A DNA stretch of 64,000 bases from Pseudoduganella violaceinigra DSM 15887. Lineage in GTDB: Bacteria; Pseudomonadota; Gammaproteobacteria; Burkholderiales; Burkholderiaceae_D. Each line of letters opens with the position of its first letter. Positions within the stretch are counted from its first letter, which is position 1. The notes under the pieces are model-generated. The model was not told where the DNA came from and did no database searches. It saw nothing but the letters and a program-made list of their open reading frames with translations. The translations under genes and the position numbers were made by a program. Of this stretch, positions 7,958-16,098 are shown piece after piece. The stretch covers positions 372,001 through 436,000 of the forward strand of contig NZ_AUDI01000001.1 of the NCBI RefSeq assembly GCF_000425385.1. The letters are read 5' to 3'.

Positions 7958-8648
7958 ACCCGAACACCCGGCGCAGCTATTCGGCCAGCTGCTGGTCAAG
8001 CACAAGCTGGTCACGGAAGAACAGCTGCTGCGCGCGATCGAACACCAGCGCCAGACCGGCCAGCGGCTGGGCGAGATTTTCGCCGAATGGGAGCTGGTCA
8101 CGCAGCAGCACGTGCAAGACATCCTGCGCAAGCAGCGCCGCGTGCGCATGGCGGCAGCGCTGATCGCGGCCGTCTTCGCGCCGCTGGAGGCCTATGCCGC
8201 CGAAGTGCTGGCAACGGCGCCCACGCTCGCCGGCGCGCCCGCCGCGATCGTGCCGCGCAACGGTTCGCTGCCGGCACTGGCCGAAGGCGAGCTCGATGCG
8301 GTCTCCGCGCAGGGGCTGGACGACGACCTGGTTCAGCAGGTGCGCGACCAGTTGAAGCGGCACGGCGTGGAAGTGGTCGGCGACCTCGGCAAGCTGGTCA
8401 ATCCGGTGCTGGGGGTGCTGGACTCGAATGTCAGCGTGCATAACGTGGTCTACGCGCCCAGCCGGGCCGCCACCACCGTGAACCCGGACGGCTCGCTGTC
8501 GCTGAATTTGCCGACCACGATAGGCGAGATCAATTTCAACAATATCCGCGTGCACGGCACAAGCGCTGGCGGGCCCTCGTTCGGCAGTATCTCCATCCGC
8601 GGCATCGACCTGACCGGCACGGTCATCACGATGGCGCCCAGACAATGA
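7944..8648 (+). CDS. GspE-N-like domain fused to an exported motif-bearing tail
   Basis: This is a 234-residue protein with an odd architecture. Residues 10-65 resemble the GspE/MshE N-terminal domain (LFGQLLVKHKLVTEEQLL, LGEIFAEWELVTQQHVQDIL), normally part of cytoplasmic secretion ATPases. A hydrophobic segment follows at 67-85 (MAAALIAAVFAPLEAYAA). Then comes LAEGELDAVSAQG (112-124), a variant of the motif found in the four leftward secreted proteins, and a beta-rich tail. It therefore looks like a membrane-anchored protein with a cytoplasmic ESPII/MshEN-like domain and a periplasmic DUF6160-like tail. It overlaps the START-like gene by ATGA. It may correspond to a fil-locus component; this is not certain. 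Confidence 0.7.
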   Translation: MAWYRPEHPAQLFGQLLVKHKLVTEEQLLRAIEHQRQTGQRLGEIFAEWELVTQQHVQDILRKQRRVRMAAALIAAVFAPLEAYAAEVLATAPTLAGAPAAIVPRNGSLPALAEGELDAVSAQGLDDDLVQQVRDQLKRHGVEVVGDLGKLVNPVLGVLDSNVSVHNVVYAPSRAATTVNPDGSLSLNLPTTIGEINFNNIRVHGTSAGGPSFGSISIRGIDLTGTVITMAPRQ

Positions 8649-9265
8649 AGCCGTGCTTGCATCGATCGGCCCTTGCCGCAGCGCTGCTTGCGGGCAGTGC
8701 GCTGGCGGCCCCGAGCGCCGAACCCTCGCCGCCCGACCTGGCGGCGCTGGCCAACGGCATCGTCCATGTGGCCGATGCGCCCAGTCCCGGCCTGCCCGGC
8801 AAGGCTTTCACCGCCTGGACCCTGGTTTCCGCCCCGGTGCCGCGCCTGTGCGCCTTGGTGCAGGACTATGCGGCCTACGCCTCGTACATGCCGAATACGA
8901 AGAGCGCGCTGGCGGTGGGCGGCGGCGAGGGCTATGTGCTGGTCGACATGACGCTCGCCCTGCCGCTAGGGCAGGAGAAGAAATACCGCCTGCGCCTGGA
9001 ACAGCAGCAGCCCGAGAGCGCGCAATGCAAGCTGGCCTGGCGCCTGGTGCCGGCCGGACTGGCGGCGGCGGACACCATCGCCGACACCACCGGCTACTGG
9101 CTGTTCACGCCGGTCTCCGGCGACAACGGCAAGACCCTGGTGGAATACCATGTCTATGCCGATCCGGGGCCGGTGCCTTTCGGCTTCGGCTGGATCGTCG
9201 ACATGATGAGCAAGCGCAGCCTGCCGCGCACGCTGGAAGCCCTGCGCGCGCAAGCCGGAAAATAG
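8645..9265 (+). CDS. START/SRPBCC-like exported protein
   Basis: This 206-residue protein has a signal peptide at 1-20 (LAGSALAAPSA). A domain of about 150 residues follows, with the helix-grip pattern of START/polyketide-cyclase proteins (FTAWTLVSAPVPRLCALVQDY, VDMTLALPLG, RTLEALRAQ at the C-terminal helix). Such domains bind hydrophobic ligands. The ATG overlaps the stop of the previous gene, making it the last gene of the rightward operon. With the FadL-type barrel next door, lipid or hydrophobic ligand handling is a reasonable inference. Confidence 0.75.
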   Translation: MKPCLHRSALAAALLAGSALAAPSAEPSPPDLAALANGIVHVADAPSPGLPGKAFTAWTLVSAPVPRLCALVQDYAAYASYMPNTKSALAVGGGEGYVLVDMTLALPLGQEKKYRLRLEQQQPESAQCKLAWRLVPAGLAAADTIADTTGYWLFTPVSGDNGKTLVEYHVYADPGPVPFGFGWIVDMMSKRSLPRTLEALRAQAGK

Positions 9266-9266
9266 C

Positions 9267-10082
9267 CTAGTCGGCGCAGCGGAAAACGCCGCGCATCTTG
9301 TCCTTCTGCTCGGAGGACAGCTGCGCGGCGGTTGCGTTGAAAATATAGTTCTCCTCTTCCCGCATCAGCAGGAAGCTGCCGTCGGCCTGCTCGCTCCATA
9401 CCAGGTAGCCGCAGTAGGTATCGGCGTTGGCGAATCGGCCGGTGAAATCGACCGCCGCATACGTGCCCGGCATGCCGCTTTGCGAACTGCGATAGATGGT
9501 CACTTTCTTCAGCTCGCGCTGCTGCAGCGTGCCGGCGCGCGCGGCGCTCGCTTCCATGGCGTCGCGCCATGCCTCGAAGCTCCATTGCTGGCGCAGGCCC
9601 GCCCCCAGGCGCTCCCATGCCGCGCCGTAGTGGGCGGCATCCTTCTCGGCAAAGTATGCCTTGCTCAAGGCTTCGACTCGCGCGCGCTGCGTGCTGGTCG
9701 GCTGCCAGGACGGGGCAGCACTGGCCGGCCCGGCCGGCGCCAGCGACTGCTGCAGCGCCGCGTTCATGCGGCGGAATTCCTCCAGCATGCTGTCGCAATC
9801 GGCTTTTTGCGCCTGGCACAGCGCATGCATCCGGATCGATGCCTGGCCATTTTCCATGACCACGGTGCGCCGCACCGCGGCAGGATGGGCCGGGTTGCCG
9901 GGTTCGGTGAAGGACCATAGCGTGCGGTTCGCCTTGTCGTCGGCGGTGGTCCAGCCGTTTTCCATGGAAACCGTGACATCGCCGCGCGCCTTGAGCGCCT
10001 CCAGCGCCGCGGCGGCGGACGGGTAGCCGATGCCGTCTTGCGGCAGGCCGGCAGCAGCGGCAATGAACAGGAGACTAATCAT
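9267..10082 (-). CDS. DUF4019 domain-containing protein
   Basis: This 271-residue protein has a short N-terminal hydrophobic segment (MISLLFIAAAAG). Residues 140-265 match the DUF4019 pattern: AYFAEKDAAHYGAAWERLG, RQWSFEAWRDAME, VTIYRSSQSGMPGTYAAVDF and a late FLLMREEENYIFN. The function of the family is unknown. It converges on the START-like gene with one base between them. An in-frame TAA eight codons before the ATG excludes a longer ATG-started version. It faces the GntR gene divergently. Confidence 0.75.
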   Translation of the reverse strand: MISLLFIAAAAGLPQDGIGYPSAAAALEALKARGDVTVSMENGWTTADDKANRTLWSFTEPGNPAHPAAVRRTVVMENGQASIRMHALCQAQKADCDSMLEEFRRMNAALQQSLAPAGPASAAPSWQPTSTQRARVEALSKAYFAEKDAAHYGAAWERLGAGLRQQWSFEAWRDAMEASAARAGTLQQRELKKVTIYRSSQSGMPGTYAAVDFTGRFANADTYCGYLVWSEQADGSFLLMREEENYIFNATAAQLSSEQKDKMRGVFRCAD

Positions 10083-10135
10083 GGATGCAATATAGAGCAG
10101 AGATTAACAAGCGGTCAATTGTGATAGCATCCCGC

Positions 10136-10144
10136 GGTCTTACC
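10136..10144. promoter_or_regulatory. FadR/GntR-type operator GGTCTTACC
   Basis: This matches the GGT-N3-ACC core used by FadR-subfamily GntR regulators and lies 19 bp upstream of the GntR start at 10163. It suggests autoregulation, and possibly control of the divergent DUF4019 gene. It also argues against the longer 10085 start, which would put the site inside the coding region. Confidence 0.5.
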
Positions 10145-10162
10145 AATAAACCAACGAGCTCA

Positions 10163-10912
10163 ATGACCTCTACCCAGCGCCTGTCCGACGTCGTCGCCAC
10201 CGAACTGGAAACCCGTATTCTTGAAGGCTCGCTGAAGCCGGGCGACCGGCTTCCGGCGGAGCGCGAACTGGCGGTGGAGATGGGCGTGTCGCGCCCCTCC
10301 CTGCGCGGTGCGCTGCAGGCGCTGGCTGCCAAAGGACTGCTGATCACGCGTCACGGCGGCGGCACCTTCGTCACCGACTCGATGCAGGCGGCGTTCACCG
10401 ATCCTTGGCAACAGATGCTGAAGGATCATCCCGATATCCACGGCGACATGCTGGAGTTCCGCCATATGCTGGAAGGCCAGGCGGCACGGCTGGCGGCGGA
10501 GCGCGGCACGGAGGAGGATTTCGAACGGATTCACAGCTGCCACGAGGCGCTGGAGCTGGCGTTCTCCGAGCGGGACCTGGAGAAATGCATCAAGACCGAC
10601 GTGGAATTCCACCAGGCGATCGCCGAGGCTTCGCACAATGTGTTGATCGGGCACTTGAGTTCAAGCCTGCACAAGGTGATGGAGGGGCATGTCCAGGGCA
10701 ATCTGGAATACCTGACCGCGCGGCCCGAGCTGTGGGCCCAGCTGCAGGTGCAGCACCGGGCGATCTGGGATGCGGTGCGCGAACGCAGGATGGAGGTGGC
10801 CGGGCGCGCCGCCCACCAGCATCTGGAATTCGTGCAGCAGACGATGCGCGAAACCATGAAGAACGAAGAGCGCCGCAGCGCGGCGGCAAGGCGGCTGGGG
10901 GCTGCCGCCTGA
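10163..10912 (+). CDS. FadR/GntR family transcriptional regulator (FCD domain)
   Basis: This 249-residue protein has a GntR winged helix at 5-75 (RILEGSLKPGDRLPAERELA, MGVSRPSLRGALQALAAKGL) and an all-helical FCD ligand domain at about 90-225. The FCD metal/ligand residues are visible as DVEFHQAIAEASHN and in the HRAIWDA and AAHQHLEF helices. FCD regulators sense organic acids or sugar acids. No neighbouring catabolic gene shares its strand or operon, so the effector is unknown. The start at 10163 is preferred over an in-frame codon at 10085 because of the operator-like site between them. Confidence 0.88.
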   Translation: MTSTQRLSDVVATELETRILEGSLKPGDRLPAERELAVEMGVSRPSLRGALQALAAKGLLITRHGGGTFVTDSMQAAFTDPWQQMLKDHPDIHGDMLEFRHMLEGQAARLAAERGTEEDFERIHSCHEALELAFSERDLEKCIKTDVEFHQAIAEASHNVLIGHLSSSLHKVMEGHVQGNLEYLTARPELWAQLQVQHRAIWDAVRERRMEVAGRAAHQHLEFVQQTMRETMKNEERRSAAARRLGAAA

Positions 10913-10967
10913 CACCGGCAAGCCGAGTCGGCGCCCGTCTGCCCATGGCCCGGGGCCGCCACCCATC

Positions 10968-10993
10968 GGGGTCAGCCCCTTGGGTCTGACCCC
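10968..10993. repeat. GGGGTCAG/CTGACCCC inverted repeat
   Basis: Arms at 10968-10975 and 10986-10993 are perfectly complementary. The spot is between the GntR gene and the 3' end of the M28 peptidase gene. The same GGTCTGACC-type core recurs at 45421-45445, so this is a dispersed intergenic repeat or a weak bidirectional terminator. Confidence 0.6.
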
Positions 10994-11005
10994 GCCTTAC
11001 CGGTT

Positions 11006-12643
11006 TTACTTGGCCCGTGCCTTGGCAAAAGCATCCCCCGCCTTCCACTCCGGCATCTTCGGCGCATCAGCCACCATCCGCCCCAGGTTCAGGGTGAACT
11101 GCGCCATCTGCGTCATGCCCGCCATCGACCAGTTCGGATCGTATTCATCGCTGACCTGGTGATAACGCTTGCGGTACGCCGACCGCATCTCTTCGGCCTT
11201 CTCCTTATCGCCCAGGAAGTCGCTGCCCGAGGTGATCGAGAACGCCGGCACGCCGGCCTTGGCAAAGCTGAAGTGGTCGGAACGGAAGTAGCCGCCCGCC
11301 AGGTCCGGCTTCTCCTTGGCGATCACCATCTTCATGCCCTTGGCGGTCGCCTCCGCCATCGCGCCCAGGTCGGTGCGCTCGCTGCCGCCCGTGCCGATGT
11401 CGCGCGTGGTGCCGATCCAATTCAGCGAATCCAGGTTCAGGTTGGCCGCCGTCTTGTTCAGCGGCCAAAGCGGCGCCTGCGCATAGGCCGCGCTACCGAG
11501 CAGGCCCTGCTCCTCCGCAGCCACCCACAGGAACATCTGGCTGCGTTTGGCCGGCGCCTTGGCGGCTTCCTGCGCCATGGCCAGCAAGGCCGCGCTGCCG
11601 GAAGCGTTGTCCACGGCGCCGTTATAGATGGTATCGCCGCCGCTGCCCTGCTTGCCCAGGTGGTCCCAGTGCGCGGAATAAATCACCACCTCGTCTTTCA
11701 GCTTCGGGTCGGTGCCCGGTACCACGCCCGCCACGTTGAACTGGTCGACGATGCGCACATCGGCTTTCATATCGCCCGCCAGGTTGGCTTTCAGCGCCAC
11801 CGGCTTGAAGTCCTTGCGCTCGGCGTCCGCGCGCAGCTGGTCCAGGTTCAGGCCGGCGGCCTTGAACAGTGCGACGGCGGTGTCGTTGGTCAGCCAGCCT
11901 TGCAGCTCGGTACCCGGCGTGCCTTGCGCCAGCTGGAAGCGTTCCACGCCGTCCCAGCTGTTCTTCACCACGCTAAAGCCGTAGGAGGCCGATGCGTCGG
12001 TGTGGATCAGCAGCGCGCCGACCGCGCCGCGCCGCTTGGCTTCTTCGAACTTGTAGGTCCAGCGGCCGTAGTAAGTCAGGGCATTGCCGCCGAAACGGTT
12101 GGGCGCCTCCGCCGTCGGCTGCGGGTCGTTCACCAGCATGACGATGACCTTGCCCTTCACGTCCTGTCCCTTGTAATCGTCCCAGCCTTCTTCCGGCGCC
12201 GTGATGCCGTAGCCCACGAACACCAGGCCGGCGTTAAAACTATGCGACGCTTGTGCATCGCCCGGCGCAAAAACCCAGTCCTTGCCGAAGCTGGCCGGAA
12301 GCGCAGCGCCGTTCACCTCCAGGCGCAAGTTCGACGCAGCCGCGTCGGTCTTGACGCCGGCGATCTTCACAGGCTGGCGGTAGGTAATGCCGTCGACCGG
12401 CTTCAGGCCCGCGGCCATGGCCTGGCTTTCCAGGTAGGCGACGGTCAGGTCGCCGCCGCGCTGGCCGGTGCCGCGTCCTTCCAGCAGATCGCTGGACAGA
12501 AAGGCCAGGTGGGCGCGCAGCGGCGCTTCCTGCACGACGGCTTGCACAGCTTTGCCTGGTTTTGCGCCTGCCGCGTGCGCGGGGGCCAGCGCCAGCGCGA
12601 TGCTCGCGGCCAGGGTGGAGACTACGAAGGTGGTTTTTTTCAT
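11006..12643 (-). CDS. M28 family zinc metallopeptidase with PA insert
   Basis: This is a 545-residue exported peptidase. The signal peptide covers 1-24. The PA-type insert lies at roughly 135-280. The M28 dizinc ligands are all visible: His325 and Asp327 (SAHWDHLG), Asp345 (VDNASGSAALL), Glu377/Glu378 (VAAEEQGLLGS), Asp405 (LNLDSLNWIG) and the late His in RSDHFSFAKAGVPAF. Family members are periplasmic or secreted aminopeptidases. It is a single gene, with its promoter side facing gluQRS. Confidence 0.92.
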   Translation of the reverse strand: MKKTTFVVSTLAASIALALAPAHAAGAKPGKAVQAVVQEAPLRAHLAFLSSDLLEGRGTGQRGGDLTVAYLESQAMAAGLKPVDGITYRQPVKIAGVKTDAAASNLRLEVNGAALPASFGKDWVFAPGDAQASHSFNAGLVFVGYGITAPEEGWDDYKGQDVKGKVIVMLVNDPQPTAEAPNRFGGNALTYYGRWTYKFEEAKRRGAVGALLIHTDASASYGFSVVKNSWDGVERFQLAQGTPGTELQGWLTNDTAVALFKAAGLNLDQLRADAERKDFKPVALKANLAGDMKADVRIVDQFNVAGVVPGTDPKLKDEVVIYSAHWDHLGKQGSGGDTIYNGAVDNASGSAALLAMAQEAAKAPAKRSQMFLWVAAEEQGLLGSAAYAQAPLWPLNKTAANLNLDSLNWIGTTRDIGTGGSERTDLGAMAEATAKGMKMVIAKEKPDLAGGYFRSDHFSFAKAGVPAFSITSGSDFLGDKEKAEEMRSAYRKRYHQVSDEYDPNWSMAGMTQMAQFTLNLGRMVADAPKMPEWKAGDAFAKARAK

Positions 12644-12759
12644 GTCGTTGTCGTCGGTTTGTCCTTAGGAGCGGCTCCATGGCCGCGCAGGCATTCTAGC
12701 GAATTTGCCGCGCACGCCAAGCTGCAGCGCAGCATGCGGGATGGTATCCTACGCGCCGT

Positions 12760-13677
12760 ATGCAAAACCTCCCTTACATCGGCCGTTTCGCGCCCTCCCC
12801 GACCGGACCGCTGCACCTGGGCTCCCTGGTGGCGGCCATGGCCAGCTACCTCGACGCAAAAGTGCATGGCGGCCAATGGCTGGTGCGGGTGGAAGATGTT
12901 GACCGCGACCGCAACGTGGCGGGCGCCGACCAGCACATCCTGGCCTCGCTGCAGCGCTGCGGCATGCACTGGGACGGCGACGTGACGTGGCAAACGCAGC
13001 GCGAACACCTGTACGATGCCGCGCTGCGCGAACTGGGCGCGAATATCTATCCCTGCGGCTGTTCGCGCCGGGAAATCGCCGACTCCCAGCTGCGCCTGAG
13101 CCAGGCGGGCAACCCGAACCTGGTCTATCCCGGCACCTGCCGCAACGGTCTCGCCCCGGGCCGCACGGCCCGCGCGCTGCGCCTGCGCACCCCGCAGGAA
13201 CCGCACTGCATTGTCCACTTCCACGATCGTTTCGCCGGTGACGTCAGCCAGGACATCACCGCCGAAGTGGGCGACTTCGTCGTGCGCCGCGCCGACGGTT
13301 TCTGGGCCTATCAGCTGGCGGTGGTGGTGGACGACGGCGCACAGGGCATCACCGATATCGTGCGCGGCGCCGACCTGCTCGACTCCACGCCGCGCCAGAT
13401 CTTCCTGCAGCAGCTGTTAGGCTTGCCGCAGCCGCGCTACCTGCACGTGCCGGTGGTGGTCAATGAGGACGGCGAAAAGCTGTCCAAACAGACCGGTGCG
13501 CAAGCCTTCGATACGGGAGCCGCAGCAGACGCCCTGCTCGACAGCGCCCTATTGCCGGCGGCCCGCTTCCTCGGCCTCGAGGTGCAAGCCGACAGCATCG
13601 ACGCGTTCTGGCGCGCGGCAATTCCCGCTTGGGATGCCTTGCTGCGCGCCCATGGTGAGGCGCCGCACAGACCCTGA
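12760..13677 (+). CDS. gluQRS: Glutamyl-Q tRNA(Asp) synthetase
   Basis: This 305-residue protein is a truncated GluRS paralogue that attaches glutamate to queuosine at tRNA-Asp position 34. Residues 8-22 hold the class I signature (RFAPSPTGPLHLGSL), and the KMSKS equivalent is KLSKQTG near residue 240. Cys-rich residues around CGCSRRE form the zinc site typical of GluQRS. It lacks the anticodon-binding domain of full GluRS, and the length is normal for the family. It appears to be monocistronic or to lead into the small gene at 13725. Confidence 0.95.
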   Translation: MQNLPYIGRFAPSPTGPLHLGSLVAAMASYLDAKVHGGQWLVRVEDVDRDRNVAGADQHILASLQRCGMHWDGDVTWQTQREHLYDAALRELGANIYPCGCSRREIADSQLRLSQAGNPNLVYPGTCRNGLAPGRTARALRLRTPQEPHCIVHFHDRFAGDVSQDITAEVGDFVVRRADGFWAYQLAVVVDDGAQGITDIVRGADLLDSTPRQIFLQQLLGLPQPRYLHVPVVVNEDGEKLSKQTGAQAFDTGAAADALLDSALLPAARFLGLEVQADSIDAFWRAAIPAWDALLRAHGEAPHRP

Positions 13678-13724
13678 CGCAGCCTTGGCCGCAGACTGGG
13701 TCCACCAGCATCCGGAGGTGGACC

Positions 13725-14033
13725 ATGCGGCAAATGTTGATCTCTTGCGCCTTGAGCGCGCTCGTGCTGCCGGCGGCCGCCGACGACAATACCTTCCGCT
13801 GCATCGATAGCCAAGGGGCAGTCATGCTGACCGACCGCCCATGCGAAACCGTGCCCAATGTCGGGCGCCCCGCCATGGCGAAGGAACATGTGGCGCTGCC
13901 GCCATCGGAACAGGGCCGCGGCAGCTGGACCCGCAAGCCGGCGGCCAGCGAAGCACCAAAGGTCGATGTGGAAACCCTGCGCGTGGCGCGGCAAACCCTC
14001 GCACTACGCGACAAGGTCGCCAGCGCACGCTAG
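13725..14033 (+). CDS. Small exported DUF4124-like protein
   Basis: This 102-residue protein has a signal peptide at 1-18. FRCIDSQGAVMLTDRPCE follows at about 23-40, the usual DUF4124 signature (a short beta region with two Cys). The tail is charged and helical. It lies 47 bp after gluQRS with a fair Shine-Dalgarno (GGAGG). The function is unknown. Confidence 0.75.
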   Translation: MRQMLISCALSALVLPAAADDNTFRCIDSQGAVMLTDRPCETVPNVGRPAMAKEHVALPPSEQGRGSWTRKPAASEAPKVDVETLRVARQTLALRDKVASAR

Positions 14034-14037
14034 CCTT

Positions 14038-14394
14038 TCAACCGTCGCCTTCGTCCTTCGGCAACAACAGCATGCAGCCGGCTGCGGCGCCATGCGCGAT
14101 GGGCAGCAACAGCAAAGTTACCTGCGCCGGAACATCCCGATCGCTGACAGAAAAGTAGGTGATCGCCACCGCCATGACGATAGGCGCCAGCGGCAACACG
14201 GCCGCCGATAGCGTGGCGGGTTGCAGGCGGCGCACGGCGAGCAGGTTCAGCGTCAGCGCCGCCAGGTAGAGAATGCGGTACACCGATTCGGCGCGTACCG
14301 TCGAAAAGTGCGCGCTCGCAAGCATCCCTTGCATCAGCAGCCCGAGCAAAAGCGTCAGCAGAAGCGCGGGCAAGGCAGAGCGTTCCATGATCAC
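14038..14394 (-). CDS. Small four-helix membrane protein of unknown function
   Basis: This is a 118-residue, very hydrophobic protein with about four transmembrane helices (near 8-27, 40-56, 62-82 and 89-112). A GTG start at 14394 follows a good Shine-Dalgarno (GGGAGG, 6 nt to the GTG); an in-frame ATG two codons later is also possible. I do not recognise the family. It converges with the DUF4124-like gene, with 4 bp between the two stops. Confidence 0.6.
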   Translation of the reverse strand: MIMERSALPALLLTLLLGLLMQGMLASAHFSTVRAESVYRILYLAALTLNLLAVRRLQPATLSAAVLPLAPIVMAVAITYFSVSDRDVPAQVTLLLLPIAHGAAAGCMLLLPKDEGDG

Positions 14395-14512
14395 TTCAAG
14401 CCTCCCATTGTCACTGGAAGTAATAAAGCAATTTTTGCGCCAAGCTTATGTGTCAAGGGGAACGGCGCGAATCCTTGCGGAATGGAGCAATTTCTGTAAG
14501 GAATTTCGACAT

Positions 14513-15241
14513 CTATCGGTTGAAGCGGATGGCCTTGTTGAGGCGATCGATCAGCTCATCCGGCATATGCCGCGAGCACATGATATGGCGCGTTTCGCCT
14601 TTCGGCATCTGCGCCAGGCGCAGCAGACGCAAGCCCGCTTGTGAAATGGAATTCGCCAGCAAGTAGTGGCCTTCCTCATCCGATACGAAGATCAGGTCCA
14701 CACTGCGCGCGCCCAGCGACTGCAACATTTGCAAGGTGGTACCGGTCGAGACGGCAATCGCCGGTTTCGCCTGGGCCAGCAAGGCATCGATGGCCGGGCC
14801 GTAGGAATATTTATCCTTCACCATTACTCGCAAGCCTGGACGGGCCAGCAATTCGGGCAAGGTTTCGCTCCCGTCCACCGCCAGGCCCGCATGCACCAGC
14901 ACCATCCATCCCTGGTCGCGGTAAATCGGTCGCGTGAACTTGGCGAATTGCAGGCGCTCCGGCGTCTGGAACCAGCCGATGGCGCAGTAGTCGCCGGCGT
15001 TTTCGCGGATGGTCAGGAGTTGGCGGTTGGTGGGCATTTCGCTCCACTGCACCTTGATGCCGGCGCGGGCGAATGCTTGCCGCGCGGGGGTACCGGTCAG
15101 GCCGGCCGGCGTGCCATCGTCCTGGCGCAGCAGGTAAGGCGGGCGCAGGTTAAAGAAGACAGTAATCGGCTCGGCCGCCTTGCAGGGAGTTTGCGGCAGG
15201 CAGCAGCACGCGAGCAGTGCCAGTCCGAATAGCTGTCTCAT
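14513..15241 (-). CDS. Periplasmic substrate-binding protein (amino-acid ABC type)
   Basis: This 242-residue protein has a Cys-rich signal peptide (LALLACCCLPQTPCKA). The two-lobed SBP_bac_3 fold follows: PITVFFNLRPPYLLRQDDGTP at the start, TRPIYRDQGWMVLV mid-domain, and a hinge at LRVMVKDKYSYG. No transporter genes adjoin it. Orphan proteins of this type in Oxalobacteraceae are common and may act as sensors rather than transport components (inference). Confidence 0.8.
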   Translation of the reverse strand: MRQLFGLALLACCCLPQTPCKAAEPITVFFNLRPPYLLRQDDGTPAGLTGTPARQAFARAGIKVQWSEMPTNRQLLTIRENAGDYCAIGWFQTPERLQFAKFTRPIYRDQGWMVLVHAGLAVDGSETLPELLARPGLRVMVKDKYSYGPAIDALLAQAKPAIAVSTGTTLQMLQSLGARSVDLIFVSDEEGHYLLANSISQAGLRLLRLAQMPKGETRHIMCSRHMPDELIDRLNKAIRFNR

Positions 15242-15312
15242 AGCAAGTCCATGGTAGCACAGCGGTATAATAGCGGGCTTGCCTTTTGAATAATCGGTTT
15301 TCAGAGAAGAAG

Positions 15313-16098
15313 ATGCACACTACGCCAGACACCCGCCCAGCCGTTGTTTTGCTGCACAGTTCACTGAGCTCGCGCAGCCAGTGGAATACCCTGATCGCCG
15401 AACAAGAGGCGAATTTCCGCTTCATCGCCATCGATTTGTTGGGCTATGGCAAGTCCGCCTTCCCTAGCGAGGCGGCAGCGGCCGGCTACACCCTGGCGCA
15501 TGAAGCCGATGCTGTGGCGGCAGCCCTGGCCTCCCACCTGGACGCCGGCGAAACCTTCCACCTGGTCGGCCACTCCTACGGCGGCGCCACCGCCCTGCGC
15601 CTGGCGCGCCAGATGCGCAATCGCGTGCTGTCGCTGGCGGTATTCGAACCGGTCGCCTTCCACCTGCTGCCGGCGAGCGATGCCGGGCGCCAGGAAATTG
15701 AAGCCGTGGTGGCCGATATCAATGCCGCCGCCAGCGCCGAAGACGCCACCCGCACCTTCATCGACTACTGGAACCGCGCCGGCGCCTTCGACTCCCTGCC
15801 GGACATGCAGCGCCACCGCTTCACCAGCGGTATCGCCAAGGTCAAGCTGGACTTCATCGCCCTGCTCGGCGAACCCGCCCGCGCGGCCGACATGGCGCAG
15901 CTCGACGTACCGGCCCTGGTGATGGCCGGCGCCAAAGGCCCGGCCTCCACCCGTCGCGTCGCGGAAACGCTGGCTGCGGCACTGCCGCAAGCGCAGTTCG
16001 CCCTGACCGCCGGCGGCCACATGGCCCCGGTCACCCATGCCGCCGCCGTCAATGAAGTGCTGCTTGGTTTCCTTGAAAATCAGCGCTTGCTCGCCTGA
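15313..16098 (+). CDS. Alpha/beta hydrolase
   Basis: This 261-residue protein has an alpha/beta hydrolase fold. The nucleophile elbow is GHSYGGA (Ser near residue 90), with an oxyanion region VVLLHSSLSSRSQW at 14-27 and the catalytic His in GGHMAPVTHA near the C-terminus. The ATG at 15313 is preferred to an upstream TTG. The substrate is unknown. The last 19 bases overlap the convergent DUF2199-like gene. Confidence 0.88.
   Translation: MHTTPDTRPAVVLLHSSLSSRSQWNTLIAEQEANFRFIAIDLLGYGKSAFPSEAAAAGYTLAHEADAVAAALASHLDAGETFHLVGHSYGGATALRLARQMRNRVLSLAVFEPVAFHLLPASDAGRQEIEAVVADINAAASAEDATRTFIDYWNRAGAFDSLPDMQRHRFTSGIAKVKLDFIALLGEPARAADMAQLDVPALVMAGAKGPASTRRVAETLAAALPQAQFALTAGGHMAPVTHAAAVNEVLLGFLENQRLLA

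Noticed and set aside
10163..10912. GntR regulator as DgoR for the galactonate operon
   Set aside because: It is 14 kb away, does not resemble E. coli DgoR closely, and the dgo operon has its own adjacent LysR gene.
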